A stretch of DNA of 64,000 nucleotides, taken from assembly GCF_029227915.1 (NCBI RefSeq), contig NC_079878.1:16430001-16494000 (forward strand), written 5' to 3'. A model generated the notes under the pieces. The model did no database searches. It worked only from the letters and a program-made list of their open reading frames with translations, and was not told the origin of the DNA. This DNA is from Hydractinia symbiolongicarpus. Lineage: Eukaryota > Cnidaria > Hydrozoa > Anthoathecata > Hydractiniidae. Below are positions 11,656-21,668 of this stretch, in pieces. Every line of letters starts with the position of its first letter. Position 1 is the stretch's first letter. The translations under genes and the position numbers were made by a program.

Positions 11656-11784
11656 GCATCTTAAGGTTGAATTACATTGTTTGATGACAAACAGGGAATT
11701 TTTTTAGGTGGACTGAGTGGTGTGGATGATGCAACAGAAGGAAGGCTCAAATTGTCATCAAAGACCAATGATTGGTAGTGATTT

Positions 11785-12308
11785 CTATTTACCCTCCCAA
11801 ATAAAAGCACCTGCAGTGGTACCATCAGTCAATAGATGTGCCACTTGTTGTTTCCCGGCAATATCATGTGTTTCATCATGAGTAGGACTAATAAGGGTAT
11901 ATGAGTGCTTTGCAGTACTGATATCAGATGTTATCAAAATGTTGACGCCCAGCATTATTGCAGCAGCTCGTATGAAAATTTCTTCAACATAAACAGTAGG
12001 TTTTGACTGAATTTGTAAGTCGCGTTCCCGCTCTTCAGGGCTTTTTAATAAAAAGGTTCTATTATTTTGAAAAATTTCTATGTCGCTATTTTCGCGGACA
12101 ATTTGACCACAGCTGCTCGTAGTTCAACATGGTTCTGGAAATTAAGTTCAGAGGGGACAATTTGTCCGATCTCAGGCCGATCAAGTTGCTGTAACACTGC
12201 TCTATAAAAACAGTTGCCATCTCCAATCGTCACTTCACGATATGTTATATTTGACAGACCAATACTTCTAGCATAAGCAACTATATGGTCTGCAGAATTT
12301 TCACTCAT
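11785..12308 (-). pseudogene. OTU-domain cysteine protease-like ORF (frameshifted)
   Basis: Starts at an ATG that overlaps the end of the upstream 2A-peptide ORF (ATGAGTGA). It encodes an OTU fold beginning with ITYREVTIGDGNCFYRAVLQ, where the Cys of DGNCFYR is the catalytic nucleophile position in OTU deubiquitinases. The frame then shifts by one base near 12090 into IVRENSDIEIF and AAAIMLGVNILIT, typical of the later OTU helices and strands, before a stop at 11785. OTU domains cleave ubiquitin chains and are often carried by large transposons. The frameshift makes this copy unlikely to be functional. Confidence 0.65.
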
Positions 12309-12639
12309 TTAAAAGATGGGCAGCATAAGATTCTTGTGCTATTTGGAAGTCAATATCATTGTTATTGAAGGGTCCAGGATTGCTTTCAATATCCCCTGAT
12401 AACAATAACAGTAACTTCAAATTTGCAAGATTGATGTTACAGCTTAGACAACACATAAAAATTAATAAAATAAAAAGTTTCAAAAAATAAATGAAGTGAT
12501 TGCTATTATCCAGATTGTCAAAAAACATTCCTGAATGGCTGTGGAAATTTGTTTCATTCTTAATATCATTACTGGAATGAATAGCAGCTACATTATAAAA
12601 CGAACCGATGGTGGCACGATATGCCTGGATTGATATCAT
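12301..12639 (-). CDS. 2A-peptide leader ORF of a transposable element
   Basis: 112 codons. The N-terminus carries AYRATIGSFYN, a hydrophobic stretch (IYFLKLFILLIFMCCLSC) that could act as a signal or membrane segment, and near the C-terminus LLLLSGDIESNPGP. That last block matches the 2A ribosome-skipping motif D-[VI]-E-x-N-P-G-P. A short acidic tail follows before the stop, and the OTU ORF overlaps it by 8 nt in another frame. 2A peptides of this kind are known at the N-termini of APE-type LINE ORFs and of some invertebrate immune receptors. I infer that this leader belonged to the OTU protein of a mobile element. Confidence 0.7.
   Translation of the reverse strand: MISIQAYRATIGSFYNVAAIHSSNDIKNETNFHSHSGMFFDNLDNSNHFIYFLKLFILLIFMCCLSCNINLANLKLLLLLSGDIESNPGPFNNNDIDFQIAQESYAAHLLNE
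12370..12399 (-). other. 2A ribosome-skipping motif
   Basis: Codons for SGDIESNPGP. All invariant residues of the 2A consensus (D-I-E-x-N-P-G-P) are intact, preceded by a Leu run as in active 2A sequences. Skipping would occur between the final Gly and Pro. Confidence 0.85.
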
Positions 12640-13345
12640 GATTTTTTTTTACTATGTGAATCAGTATTAAAGATGCACCTAGCAGCAGTTATTGCACCTA
12701 AATCAGATATGAACAGTAAATAATAATCTAGTAAAAGATGCACGTAGCTGCACTTTGCACCTAAATGTTTGTTTGTTTGCTAGTAGAAGACACAGAAAAA
12801 TTATCAAATAATACTTATCCAAAAATCTGTGAAGTATCAAAAAATTCCAGCAAACAAAACCAACACGCTCCGGTAAAATACCAGAGGGTTTAAAAAAAAA
12901 GTGGCGCCGAAAAAGTATATTTCGGTCGCTAAATCACGTGATATATTTTGGCCACTCAAAGCGAAAAATGTTTGTGTTTCAAAAACTTCACGTGATCCAT
13001 TTTATCCAATTAAATCGAGGCTAGGCATTTTATTAAAATTTGGCTACCTTATGTATTCAGTTTAGTATGAGTAGCTAGAAAATCTAGGCATGTCACTAAC
13101 AAATTAGCTTTAGGAGTGTGAATGATCTCTTTGAAGGTAAAGAAGGAGTTTATTACATGTGAAAAAATATAGTGAAAAAAATTGCGATATACTAGCTCTA
13201 CATGACCTTTCGTTTTCACCATAGTTTTCATGACAAAACCAAATAAATACTGGGAACAAGGTTGAAAAAAACATAAAGGTTGTATTTATAATTTTATTTA
13301 TTTTATTTAAAGTTTAAGCTCTTCTGCTAAAAAGAATATAAGTTT
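12640..13345. other. No gene seen
   Basis: AT-rich sequence with two related blocks containing GATGCACSTAGC and TTGCACCTAAAT motifs (12670-12770) and two CACGTGAT sites (12943, 12990). No coding region, RNA gene or clear element ends were recognised. Confidence 0.5.
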
Positions 13346-13693
13346 CTTCAAGCCTAAAATACACGGTAAGTTTAAACGGACCGTTTAGTTGTGAAAAAAA
13401 ACTTATAAGTTCAGTTACAGGTAAAACACCTGTCTACACGTTAAGTTAAAATGTATAAGTTTTTTTAAAAAATTTTCTTTTTACAATAAATCCCAAATAA
13501 AGAACATGTATATCTCTATTGCTATAGCAGTAGAAGGGATAATGGTGGAAGAAAAAAAGCAGACTAGCAGTGGTTGTAATTAGAAACCGAAGAAATATGC
13601 TCAAACCTTTAATTTAAACAATACCTCATTTATTCTCTTAATTTCAATAGAAAAAACAGTCCGTTTAAACTTACCGTGTATTTTAGCCTGAAG
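13346..13693. mobile_element. 348-bp MITE with 35-36-bp terminal inverted repeats
   Basis: Left arm 13346-13381 and right arm 13659-13693 are near-perfect inverted repeats sharing CTAAAATACACGGTAAG and TTTAAACGGAC. They start CTTCA on each side. The interior is AT-rich and non-coding, as expected for a non-autonomous DNA transposon. The superfamily is not clear because a convincing target-site duplication was not identified. Confidence 0.8.
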
Positions 13694-13980
13694 ACAGACT
13701 AGCAAATGCTCTAATTTTTGATAAAGACTATTTCTACCCAAAATGGTCACCAGCACTGTTTTTCTTTGCGCTTTTTCTAGCTACAAAGATTTCTTTAGGC
13801 AAACAAGGTTATTTGGCTAGATTGTTGGACCAGCCCCTATACATAAAATTGCACTTTGCAACGTCACAAACAACGTGGTTTGTGTGCTATTAGGATAGAG
13901 ATGTATGCAATTTTAATTTTTCCAAAGATTCACTTGTTTTTCAATATAGATACTATAGCTAATATGTGCAAGTTTTTTCC

Positions 13981-14052
13981 TAGCCCTGTTCAGGATTTGA
14001 ACCTGAATCTCTCATTTGCAAGCGTGTCTTAACCATTAGACCAACAGGGGAT
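13981..14052 (-). tRNA. tRNA-like sequence (pseudo-tRNA or SINE head)
   Basis: The minus strand gives a cloverleaf-like order: an acceptor half CCCTGT pairing with ACAGGG, a D-arm GTCTAATGGTTAAGAC with a good pol III A box (TGGTCTAATGG), and a T-arm TCAGGTTCAAATCCTGA with a good B box (GGTTCAAATCC). The middle segment CGCTTGCAAATGAGAGA does not form a proper anticodon stem. I therefore favour a degenerate tRNA or a tRNA-derived SINE head over a working tRNA and assign no isotype. Confidence 0.5.
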
Positions 14053-14381
14053 AAATGCATACATAATTTTACACATTTGCACATTATAACAAGAAGTTAA
14101 CAGTAACGTCTAGGACAGGGTAACAACAGGCTGTTTCCGCTGTTGCATTTAAACCGAAGTTGCAATAAAGTTTTTTGGAAAATATCCCGGTGTTTCACCA
14201 TTAAGCTAGCTCCATACAATTTCTTCGTTTTCTTGAAATTGTCCCTGCGTCCGACTTTCCCTTGGTACCACATTTAGAAAACAACAAAAACTCCATCGCC
14301 GTGCTTAAAAAATACTACTTTCTTTCTTCGTACTTCCTTATTCTTTTTTATTTGGCTTATTTAATGAGGAAATGGGCTCCG

Positions 14382-17300
14382 CTACTCTCCGCAAAAAGCT
14401 GTAAACTTGTCTTTCCATCCCAATAGACCATGTTTACTAACTAAAAACATCATCTTAGATGGAATAATTGACAAGCCCTGATAAGAAGTCACAGTAGATA
14501 TGTCAAATCGTAACTTCAATTCAGAATTTAAATGGTCCAACATTGGAATAGTTGTTGTCCTTTTAAAATAATCCGAAATGTTTTCAGCAGGAATGTTAGA
14601 TCTGTTTTTTTGACGTCCAAAAGTTCTAGGTTTTGTAGGAGTAATACATGCTTTTTGAGTTAGAGATACAGCTTTCTCATACCACATTTCATGATAAGCA
14701 TCAACTGCATTTCGTGTAGCCATGGCTGCACTTTTAAGAGCATCAATCATATGAAGTCCCTCAAAAATATCATTGGATTTTCTCTGAAGCGTTCGTGTTA
14801 CTGGCAGTGTTATATCAAATACAGACCGAGTAATTACCATTGTAATAATAAAATCAAAACTTGTAATTAATTTATATAAGGACAAGACTTTTGATGATGT
14901 GTCAATATTGCATTGCATTTGAACAAACATCTCCTCACGAGTGAAAACAAGAGGGACATAAAGTTCTTGGAATGTATCCATACCTTCAACACGTTTAATC
15001 CACCTTGCGCGACAAACATCCTTAAGCTTATTTTTTAAGGAATCAGGAGCATACAATTCAATATTTTTCACAAACATGTCTTTCCTTACTTGGGAAAAAT
15101 TTTAAAAATAGGAAATCTCAATATTTTCTGTGATTATATCCGCACAACAATTAATTATTTCATTCCGTGCAGTTTTAGAAATATATGAAGAATTCTTATT
15201 ACATTTTATAAGATGATTTTCAAGGGGTAATTTAAAAGATCAATAAAATTGCCAGTTGAACCAGTTAAAAAATTTCCAACTTTAGGATGATATTTACTAT
15301 CATCCCTGTGACCACGAAGAGGAATAGAAACACGACCACATAAAATTATGTTGTCAACAATTGTTGTTAAGAACTTTCGATTATCAGCTACCTGTTTTTG
15401 TAGTTGGAATCTATGATTACACTGATTGGTTGAGTTTGTTCTAAAAAATTCTTTACAAATGTACTTAAAGTTAGGCTGGTTTCAATATGTAAACCATTTT
15501 TTGATGTTTCATGTTGTTTAAAAAAGTTTTTGGCAGCTGGCCAATGTCGAAAAGGTTGAGAAAGCAATTTCTGTAACTTAGAAGTTTTGTTAGCAACCTT
15601 GTGACCAAAAAGGATACATGGCAAACAAAACGCTCCATACAAAGTTGTTGAATATTTAAGCCATGAAAAGGTCTTTAGCCATTCATGCCGAAAGGAACGC
15701 CCACTTTTTTTAAGAAAAATAAAAGATTTATCAGGCACAAAAACATTGGTGATTAGGTTGTGTACACCTCTATCATCTAGACCTAAAACTTTAGAAAGGA
15801 AAGAGGCAACGTCATATTGATTTTCAAAATTTAAAACAGAGGCAAAGGAAATATCATTTAACCCTATTCGGTCCGGGGGGCGGATTCCGCCCCCTTTGAC
15901 GGTTTTTTTTTAATAACTCCTGATTGCTTTCTTATATGGCTATGATACTTACTGAGTTTCAACATTTATCTATTAGACACCTGCATGCTAAATTTTTAGG
16001 TCCCATACCATTCAGAGGGTTTGATATTGGCCATTACTCGAAACTACCCCTAAAATCTCTATGAAATCCTTATAATAGGGAAAATATAATAACTCCTGTT
16101 AGGATTTTCCTTAGAACTTGAAACTTGCAACACAACTTTGTTTCGTCAAGAAGAATCATTTTGAATAATTTTGACACGTGATTAATCCGATTTCCCGATT
16201 TTGCCGGATTTTACCCGAAAATCGGGAAAAAACGGATTTTCGGTCAATTTTTGGCAATTTTTTATTCGATCCATGTAAAAACCGGAAGATATGTAAAAAA
16301 CATTTTATTTAGCTTTCAGAAACTTCAAACAGAATGTAAAAATTCGCTCTAGAACAAAAGTAATTATGTTTTAAGCAGATAGTGGCATTTTTAACAATTT
16401 TCAAGCTTCTGATGACGTCACAGAAAATTTGCTGACGCAAGCAAAAATTTATTGCCGCCATTTTGTTCCTTTTATGACGTACTATAAGTGTGCCAAGTTT
16501 GATTCAATTTGAACAATCCTATGAAAAGTTATTGAGGGGGGGCGGAATCCGCCCCCCCCCCCCCCCCCGGTCATAGTATGTTCGAAAAACCCCGGACCGA
16601 ATAGGGTTAAAGCTTTCTCATTGTTATTAAAATCTTCAGCAGATGTGCTATTATTGTTACTATCTTATAATCTTCAGTTAGTTTATTGTTAAAGGAAGCT
16701 TTATTAGAAAAGAAATTAAACTGTTTATCTTTAATCACAGGTTTTACAAGAGATAATTTCCCTGTTGCCTGTGCATCCGGAAAAAACCTTGTTTGCTTTT
16801 TCACAGGAGGAGATAAAACTTTTGTGTCCGCAGCTGAACCTGACTTGCGTTTACGTTTTTGCTTAAAAATAATTGGAACGAAATGATTAGGTGCAAAATT
16901 TTCTCTGGATGGAAGTTAGCCCTCATAGCAAAACAAAATGTGAATAGCAAAAGCAGAGCTTGGTTGTCTAGGCTCTATTAATTGGATAAACAACATTTGA
17001 GCTTTTTTGCATCCATAATCTGGGTAATAAGAAAATATATTCCTGTTTGTGACAGATGACAGAGCAAGCATAGCAAGAAAGGAACAATATTTCCGATCTA
17101 CTAAATTTAAAATGGTTACCTCCTTAGCTAAGTCTTCTTGTTTTTTTGTCTGTGTTAAATGCAGAATTGCAGGCAGACATATTGAGAATATCTTCCATAG
17201 ATTTAAAGAGACTTTCTGGAAGAGCAAGGACAGAAGAAAGTAGAGGATGCTTACAGTAAAAGTAAGCAAGTAAGCATCCTCTAGCATTCATAAATAGTTC

Positions 17301-17897
17301 CACTGACACAAGAATTCGCAACTCGTCCACCATCACATTTTTCCCAAACAAACACAACGTCATAGAACTGTACAGGCAATTTCCATTGACCTGAGACCTG
17401 TAATAAAAATAGGTATTGCTAGCTATTCTAAAACTTTAACTACATATTTTGCCAAACTGCTCCCTATTAAAGGTTTGTTTACGAAATTCAACTTGCTCAA
17501 TATATAAGTAAACTAAGAATGCATCAACAAAAGAAACTGAACAAGCAAGACATTTGAGATGACCTTTGCACATTTTAAAACAACAAAGATTATTAATAAT
17601 CTTTTTTAGGACAATATTCAGCTGCATAGTTAGTGGTCATAGTAACAAAAACGCATAGCTATTATAGAAACAACAAAAGATAACATAAACAACTCACTTC
17701 AACGTAATTGCGCAACCATCCTTCTTTAATTTCACATAGGCAGGAAGGTAGTATTCTGCATGGCAATTTCTTTGGATAAAACCAAAAGTAAGTTGTTTTT
17801 GCAACACGTCAGTAGATGGCAAAACAGAATTACATTTAAACTTTTTATTTAATTCGGCGTAAAATTTAAGGTAGCTCATCAAAATTTTCGTTTTCAA
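14382..17897 (-). pseudogene. OTU-like/DUF4371 hAT transposase relic
   Basis: Same family as the gene at 42893-45850 on the other strand. Exon 1 is 17698-17897 and ends at a GTGAGT donor. After a 300-bp intron, exon 2 starts at 17397 and reads VNGNCLYSSMTLCLFG, the OTU-like Cys box. An NHFVPII His box lies near 16890, after a stop. A TTF/zinc-finger-like segment (AFCLPCILFGHK) lies at 15388-15738, and the DUF4371 RNase-H-like part (KDVCRARWIKRVEGMD onward) at 14382-15077. Stops, frameshifts, a MITE at 15862-16606 and separation from its C-terminus (11086-11400) make it dead. Confidence 0.8.
15862..16606. mobile_element. piggyBac-like MITE with TTAA duplication
   Basis: The 745-bp element begins CCCTATTCGGTCCGGGG and ends with its exact inverse, CCCCGGACCGAATAGGG. 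It is flanked on both sides by TTAA (15858-15861 and 16607-16610). TTAA target duplication plus a CCCTA terminus is the piggyBac signature. A second inner inverted pair, GGGCGGATTCCGCCCC and GGGCGGAATCCGCCCC, sits just inside the ends. There is no transposase, so it is non-autonomous. It interrupts the OTU-hAT relic and is therefore younger. Confidence 0.9.
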
Positions 17898-18463
17898 AAA
17901 CTAACTTCAGCTCTTGCAAGCCGTGTTGAGAACAGAAAGAATCTTCCGCATGCCTTACTTATATTTATACCAAAATGCCTACAAATTTTGACAGGTTTGT
18001 TTAAAACTTTCTAACTAAAAATAGGTCAGGCCAACATAGGTTGACTCTAGTGCACGGTGAAAGCCTCGCGGGATAACCTAGAGCCAAGACTGGCTGACTT
18101 CCAAATTTCTGACTAAAAATAGGTCAGGCCAACATAGGTTGACTCTAATCCACGGTGAAACCCTCGCGGGATAACCTAGAGCCAAGACTGGCTAACACAG
18201 GTCAGGTCAACATAGGTTGATCCAATTCGCGTTATGAGAAAACAAGGAGGAATATTTCGATCTTTAGATTCTGGGTAACTTCGACAGAATTCGATTTCAA
18301 TCCTCGGCATTTTTTACTAGGTCACGTGACAGGGTTGACCTAGTCTTATTCCGCGCGATAAAGCCCGTGGAAAAATCCAAGACTGGCTAACACAGGTCAG
18401 GTCAACATAGGTTGATCCAATTCGCGTTATGAGAAAACAAGGAGGAATATTTCGATCTTCAGA
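16819..18463. repeat. 1645-bp tandem duplication, unit 1
   Basis: This segment is repeated immediately downstream with a period of 1645 bp. It covers the OTU-like N-terminal half of the hAT relic, its intron and exon 1 (minus strand), and 5' flanking repeats around 18000-18460. All open frames in the two units translate identically, and I saw no mismatch in the stretches compared. Confidence 0.9.
18000..18462. repeat. Nested short repeats upstream of the hAT relic
   Basis: TAGGTCAGGCCAACATAGG occurs twice (about 18021 and 18119), each followed by GTTGACTCTA, a CACGGTGAAA-CCTCGCGGGATAA block and AGAGCCAAGACTGGCT. GGTCAGGTCAACATAGGTTG plus the AACAAGGAGGAATATTTCGA block also occurs twice (about 18204 and 18397). 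A CGATAAAGCCCGTGGAAAAA fragment of the 5.3-8.1-kb array family is embedded at 18355. Confidence 0.75.
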
Positions 18464-20108
18464 CTTTTGTGTCCGCAGCTGAACCTGACTTGCGTTTACG
18501 TTTTTGCTTAAAAATAATTGGAACGAAATGATTAGGTGCAAAATTTTCTCTGGATGGAAGTTAGCCCTCATAGCAAAACAAAATGTGAATAGCAAAAGCA
18601 GAGCTTGGTTGTCTAGGCTCTATTAATTGGATAAACAACATTTGAGCTTTTTTGCATCCATAATCTGGGTAATAAGAAAATATATTCCTGTTTGTGACAG
18701 ATGACAGAGCAAGCATAGCAAGAAAGGAACAATATTTCCGATCTACTAAATTTAAAATGGTTACCTCCTTAGCTAAGTCTTCTTGTTTTTTTGTCTGTGT
18801 TAAATGCAGAATTGCAGGCAGACATATTGAGAATATCTTCCATAGATTTAAAGAGACTTTCTGGAAGAGCAAGGACAGAAGAAAGTAGAGGATGCTTACA
18901 GTAAAAGTAAGCAAGTAAGCATCCTCTAGCATTCATAAATAGTTCCACTGACACAAGAATTCGCAACTCGTCCACCATCACATTTTTCCCAAACAAACAC
19001 AACGTCATAGAACTGTACAGGCAATTTCCATTGACCTGAGACCTGTAATAAAAATAGGTATTGCTAGCTATTCTAAAACTTTAACTACATATTTTGCCAA
19101 ACTGCTCCCTATTAAAGGTTTGTTTACGAAATTCAACTTGCTCAATATATAAGTAAACTAAGAATGCATCAACAAAAGAAACTGAACAAGCAAGACATTT
19201 GAGATGACCTTTGCACATTTTAAAACAACAAAGATTATTAATAATCTTTTTTAGGACAATATTCAGCTGCATAGTTAGTGGTCATAGTAACAAAAACGCA
19301 TAGCTATTATAGAAACAACAAAAGATAACATAAACAACTCACTTCAACGTAATTGCGCAACCATCCTTCTTTAATTTCACATAGGCAGGAAGGTAGTATT
19401 CTGCATGGCAATTTCTTTGGATAAAACCAAAAGTAAGTTGTTTTTGCAACACGTCAGTAGATGGCAAAACAGAATTACATTTAAACTTTTTATTTAATTC
19501 GGCGTAAAATTTAAGGTAGCTCATCAAAATTTTCGTTTTCAAAAACTAACTTCAGCTCTTGCAAGCCGTGTTGAGAACAGAAAGAATCTTCCGCATGCCT
19601 TACTTATATTTATACCAAAATGCCTACAAATTTTGACAGGTTTGTTTAAAACTTTCTAACTAAAAATAGGTCAGGCCAACATAGGTTGACTCTAGTGCAC
19701 GGTGAAAGCCTCGCGGGATAACCTAGAGCCAAGACTGGCTGACTTCCAAATTTCTGACTAAAAATAGGTCAGGCCAACATAGGTTGACTCTAATCCACGG
19801 TGAAACCCTCGCGGGATAACCTAGAGCCAAGACTGGCTAACACAGGTCAGGTCAACATAGGTTGATCCAATTCGCGTTATGAGAAAACAAGGAGGAATAT
19901 TTCGATCTTTAGATTCTGGGTAACTTCGACAGAATTCGATTTCAATCCTCGGCATTTTTTACTAGGTCACGTGACAGGGTTGACCTAGTCTTATTCCGCG
20001 CGATAAAGCCCGTGGAAAAATCCAAGACTGGCTAACACAGGTCAGGTCAACATAGGTTGATCCAATTCGCGTTATGAGAAAACAAGGAGGAATATTTCGA
20101 TCTTCAGA
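18464..20108. repeat. 1645-bp tandem duplication, unit 2
   Basis: Second copy of 16819-18463, joined head to tail at ATCTTCAGA/CTTTTGTGTCC. Exon 1 of the hAT relic recurs at 19343-19542 and its OTU-like exon at 18561-19042. The near-perfect identity points to either a very recent duplication or an assembly artefact. Confidence 0.9.
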
Positions 20109-20790
20109 TTCTGGGTAACTTCGACAGAATTCGATTTCAATCCTCGGCATTTTTTACTAGGTCACGTGACAGGGTTGACCTAGTCTTATTCCGCTCGATA
20201 AAGCCCGTGGAAAAATCCACTAAGGCAGGATAAAAAATGAAAAAGAAGCTTCATTTAAATTTTGATGGCGTCAGCAAAAACCACAAAACGACAAAAAAAA
20301 ATTTTCAGAAATTTGTATACCTGCTGTTGCCTTTATCATATAGATCTTGAAGCGCTGATCAAGAAAATGTATAGGATCATGTATCTTTGACAAACGGTTG
20401 CAGGGATATTAGGGTTTGAAGGTTTTTTTGATGACGTCACCTCGTTTCCAAGTTATTTGGCCTCAAAGTTTTAAGTGGAGATGATATTGTGGTTGATCAT
20501 GAAATTTCAAAGTTGAACTGTTAAATTGTTAGCTAGGAATATGTTGTGTTCTGTAGTAAATTAGTCCCTTGTAATCATATAATGTTCTAGTTATTGTTGT
20601 AAAATTGAAAATAAAAAAAAATATTATATGTAACAAATATGGCACCGGAAAAAAAAAAAGTTTTAAGTGCACTGTAATGGTTTTATTAATTTAATATAGG
20701 ATGTTGACGTTAATTAGATTAGAGGACATTGACGTTAAAGTAGATGTTATTGGCGTTGCGCGTAAGGTCAATAACGAAAAGCTGTAATAT
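20109..20790 (+). repeat. Copy of the 5.3-8.1-kb array unit
   Basis: Starts near 20200 with CGATAAAGCCCGTGGAAAAA and AAGGCAGGATAAA. It continues with GTATACCTGCTG, TATAGATCTTGAAGCG, GACAAACGGTTGCAGGGATA, GATGACGTCACC and CAAGTTATTTGGCCTCAAAG, in array-unit order, and ends in a degraded TTGACGTTAAAGTA part. It is interrupted at 20478-20656 by a retro-insertion. Confidence 0.8.
20478..20656 (+). mobile_element. 179-bp poly(A) retro-insertion with 13-bp TSD
   Basis: The insert lies between direct repeats AAAGTTTTAAGTG at 20465-20477 and 20657-20669, which is the uninterrupted sequence of the host repeat (compare 7159). It ends in an A-run, and an AATAAA signal at 20610-20615 lies ~33 nt before the tail. 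This is the signature of a LINE-mediated insertion of an mRNA 3' end or a short 5'-truncated retroposon. The parent transcript is unknown. Confidence 0.85.
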
Positions 20791-21660
20791 TGTGTGCGCT
20801 TTACTCGATTTACGACATCATAAACCTGTATTAAAGCTTTTCACCTGAATATGTGCCATAGTTTACGACTACTATTAATTGTTCCACCGGGTGTTCAACG
20901 GAGTTTAATTTACTGGACTAATGTCAGAGCTAATGTTAGTAAGCAACTTGGTGTCCTGAACTTTATCTTAACCAACCTCGTTTTTATGCACTGTTTTAAT
21001 TTTTCGTCACCAAGGCTTAACATGAAAAGGCGATATTGAAATAGGTCTATCGTGCAACCAGGTTGAACGCCTAGTTCACTATAGTTAAGTGTATACAAAG
21101 TCAATCCCTTTTATTTTAATACCGAATTTGTTGTTGAAATTGAAATGGTATTTTTCGCATTTTGATGGCTATTTTGTCCTACCTACTTTTTTCATTTGTT
21201 TTTACGAATTTTAAACATTGTTGGACATATTTAGTGTACAAGTATTGAATAGCCGCCCTTCCCCCTAAATTATAATATAAAAAATTAGTAGTAAAGCCAT
21301 CTCGTCAATATTAGGACCTAAAGAGTATTGTCGAATGCCTCAAAGCTCGAATTATTCTTGCATAATAGTTGATAATATAGAGTACGAGAGGAGGAAGAAA
21401 ATACGAGACTGAACAAGGCGTGCGGAATTATAAAAAAAATTGAGAAGTGCAAAAAAGAAGAAACTAGAAGTGAAAATTTGTAGTGTGACTCTTCGGGGTC
21501 ATCGTATCATTTTAAGTTGGTCAATGCTTTTATCTTCTACATGCATAAACAAACAACAGTTCGTTAGTTCTTTGAGAAAAGTTTAAACATCCCCAGCTTC
21601 CGGCATTATCAGAATTTTTCAATATTTTGTACTCCGGATTTTTTTATTTTTTTTTTCTTT
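20791..21660. other. No gene seen
   Basis: AT-rich DNA with short overlapping open frames on both strands and no recognisable motif. An ACCAACCTCG fragment at about 20974 may be a remnant of the AACCTCGA hairpin family. Confidence 0.5.
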
Positions 21661-21668
21661 ATTTAAAG

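Noticed and set aside
13981-14052. Functional tRNA gene
   Set aside because: The anticodon stem does not pair although the A and B boxes are good; kept only as tRNA-like.
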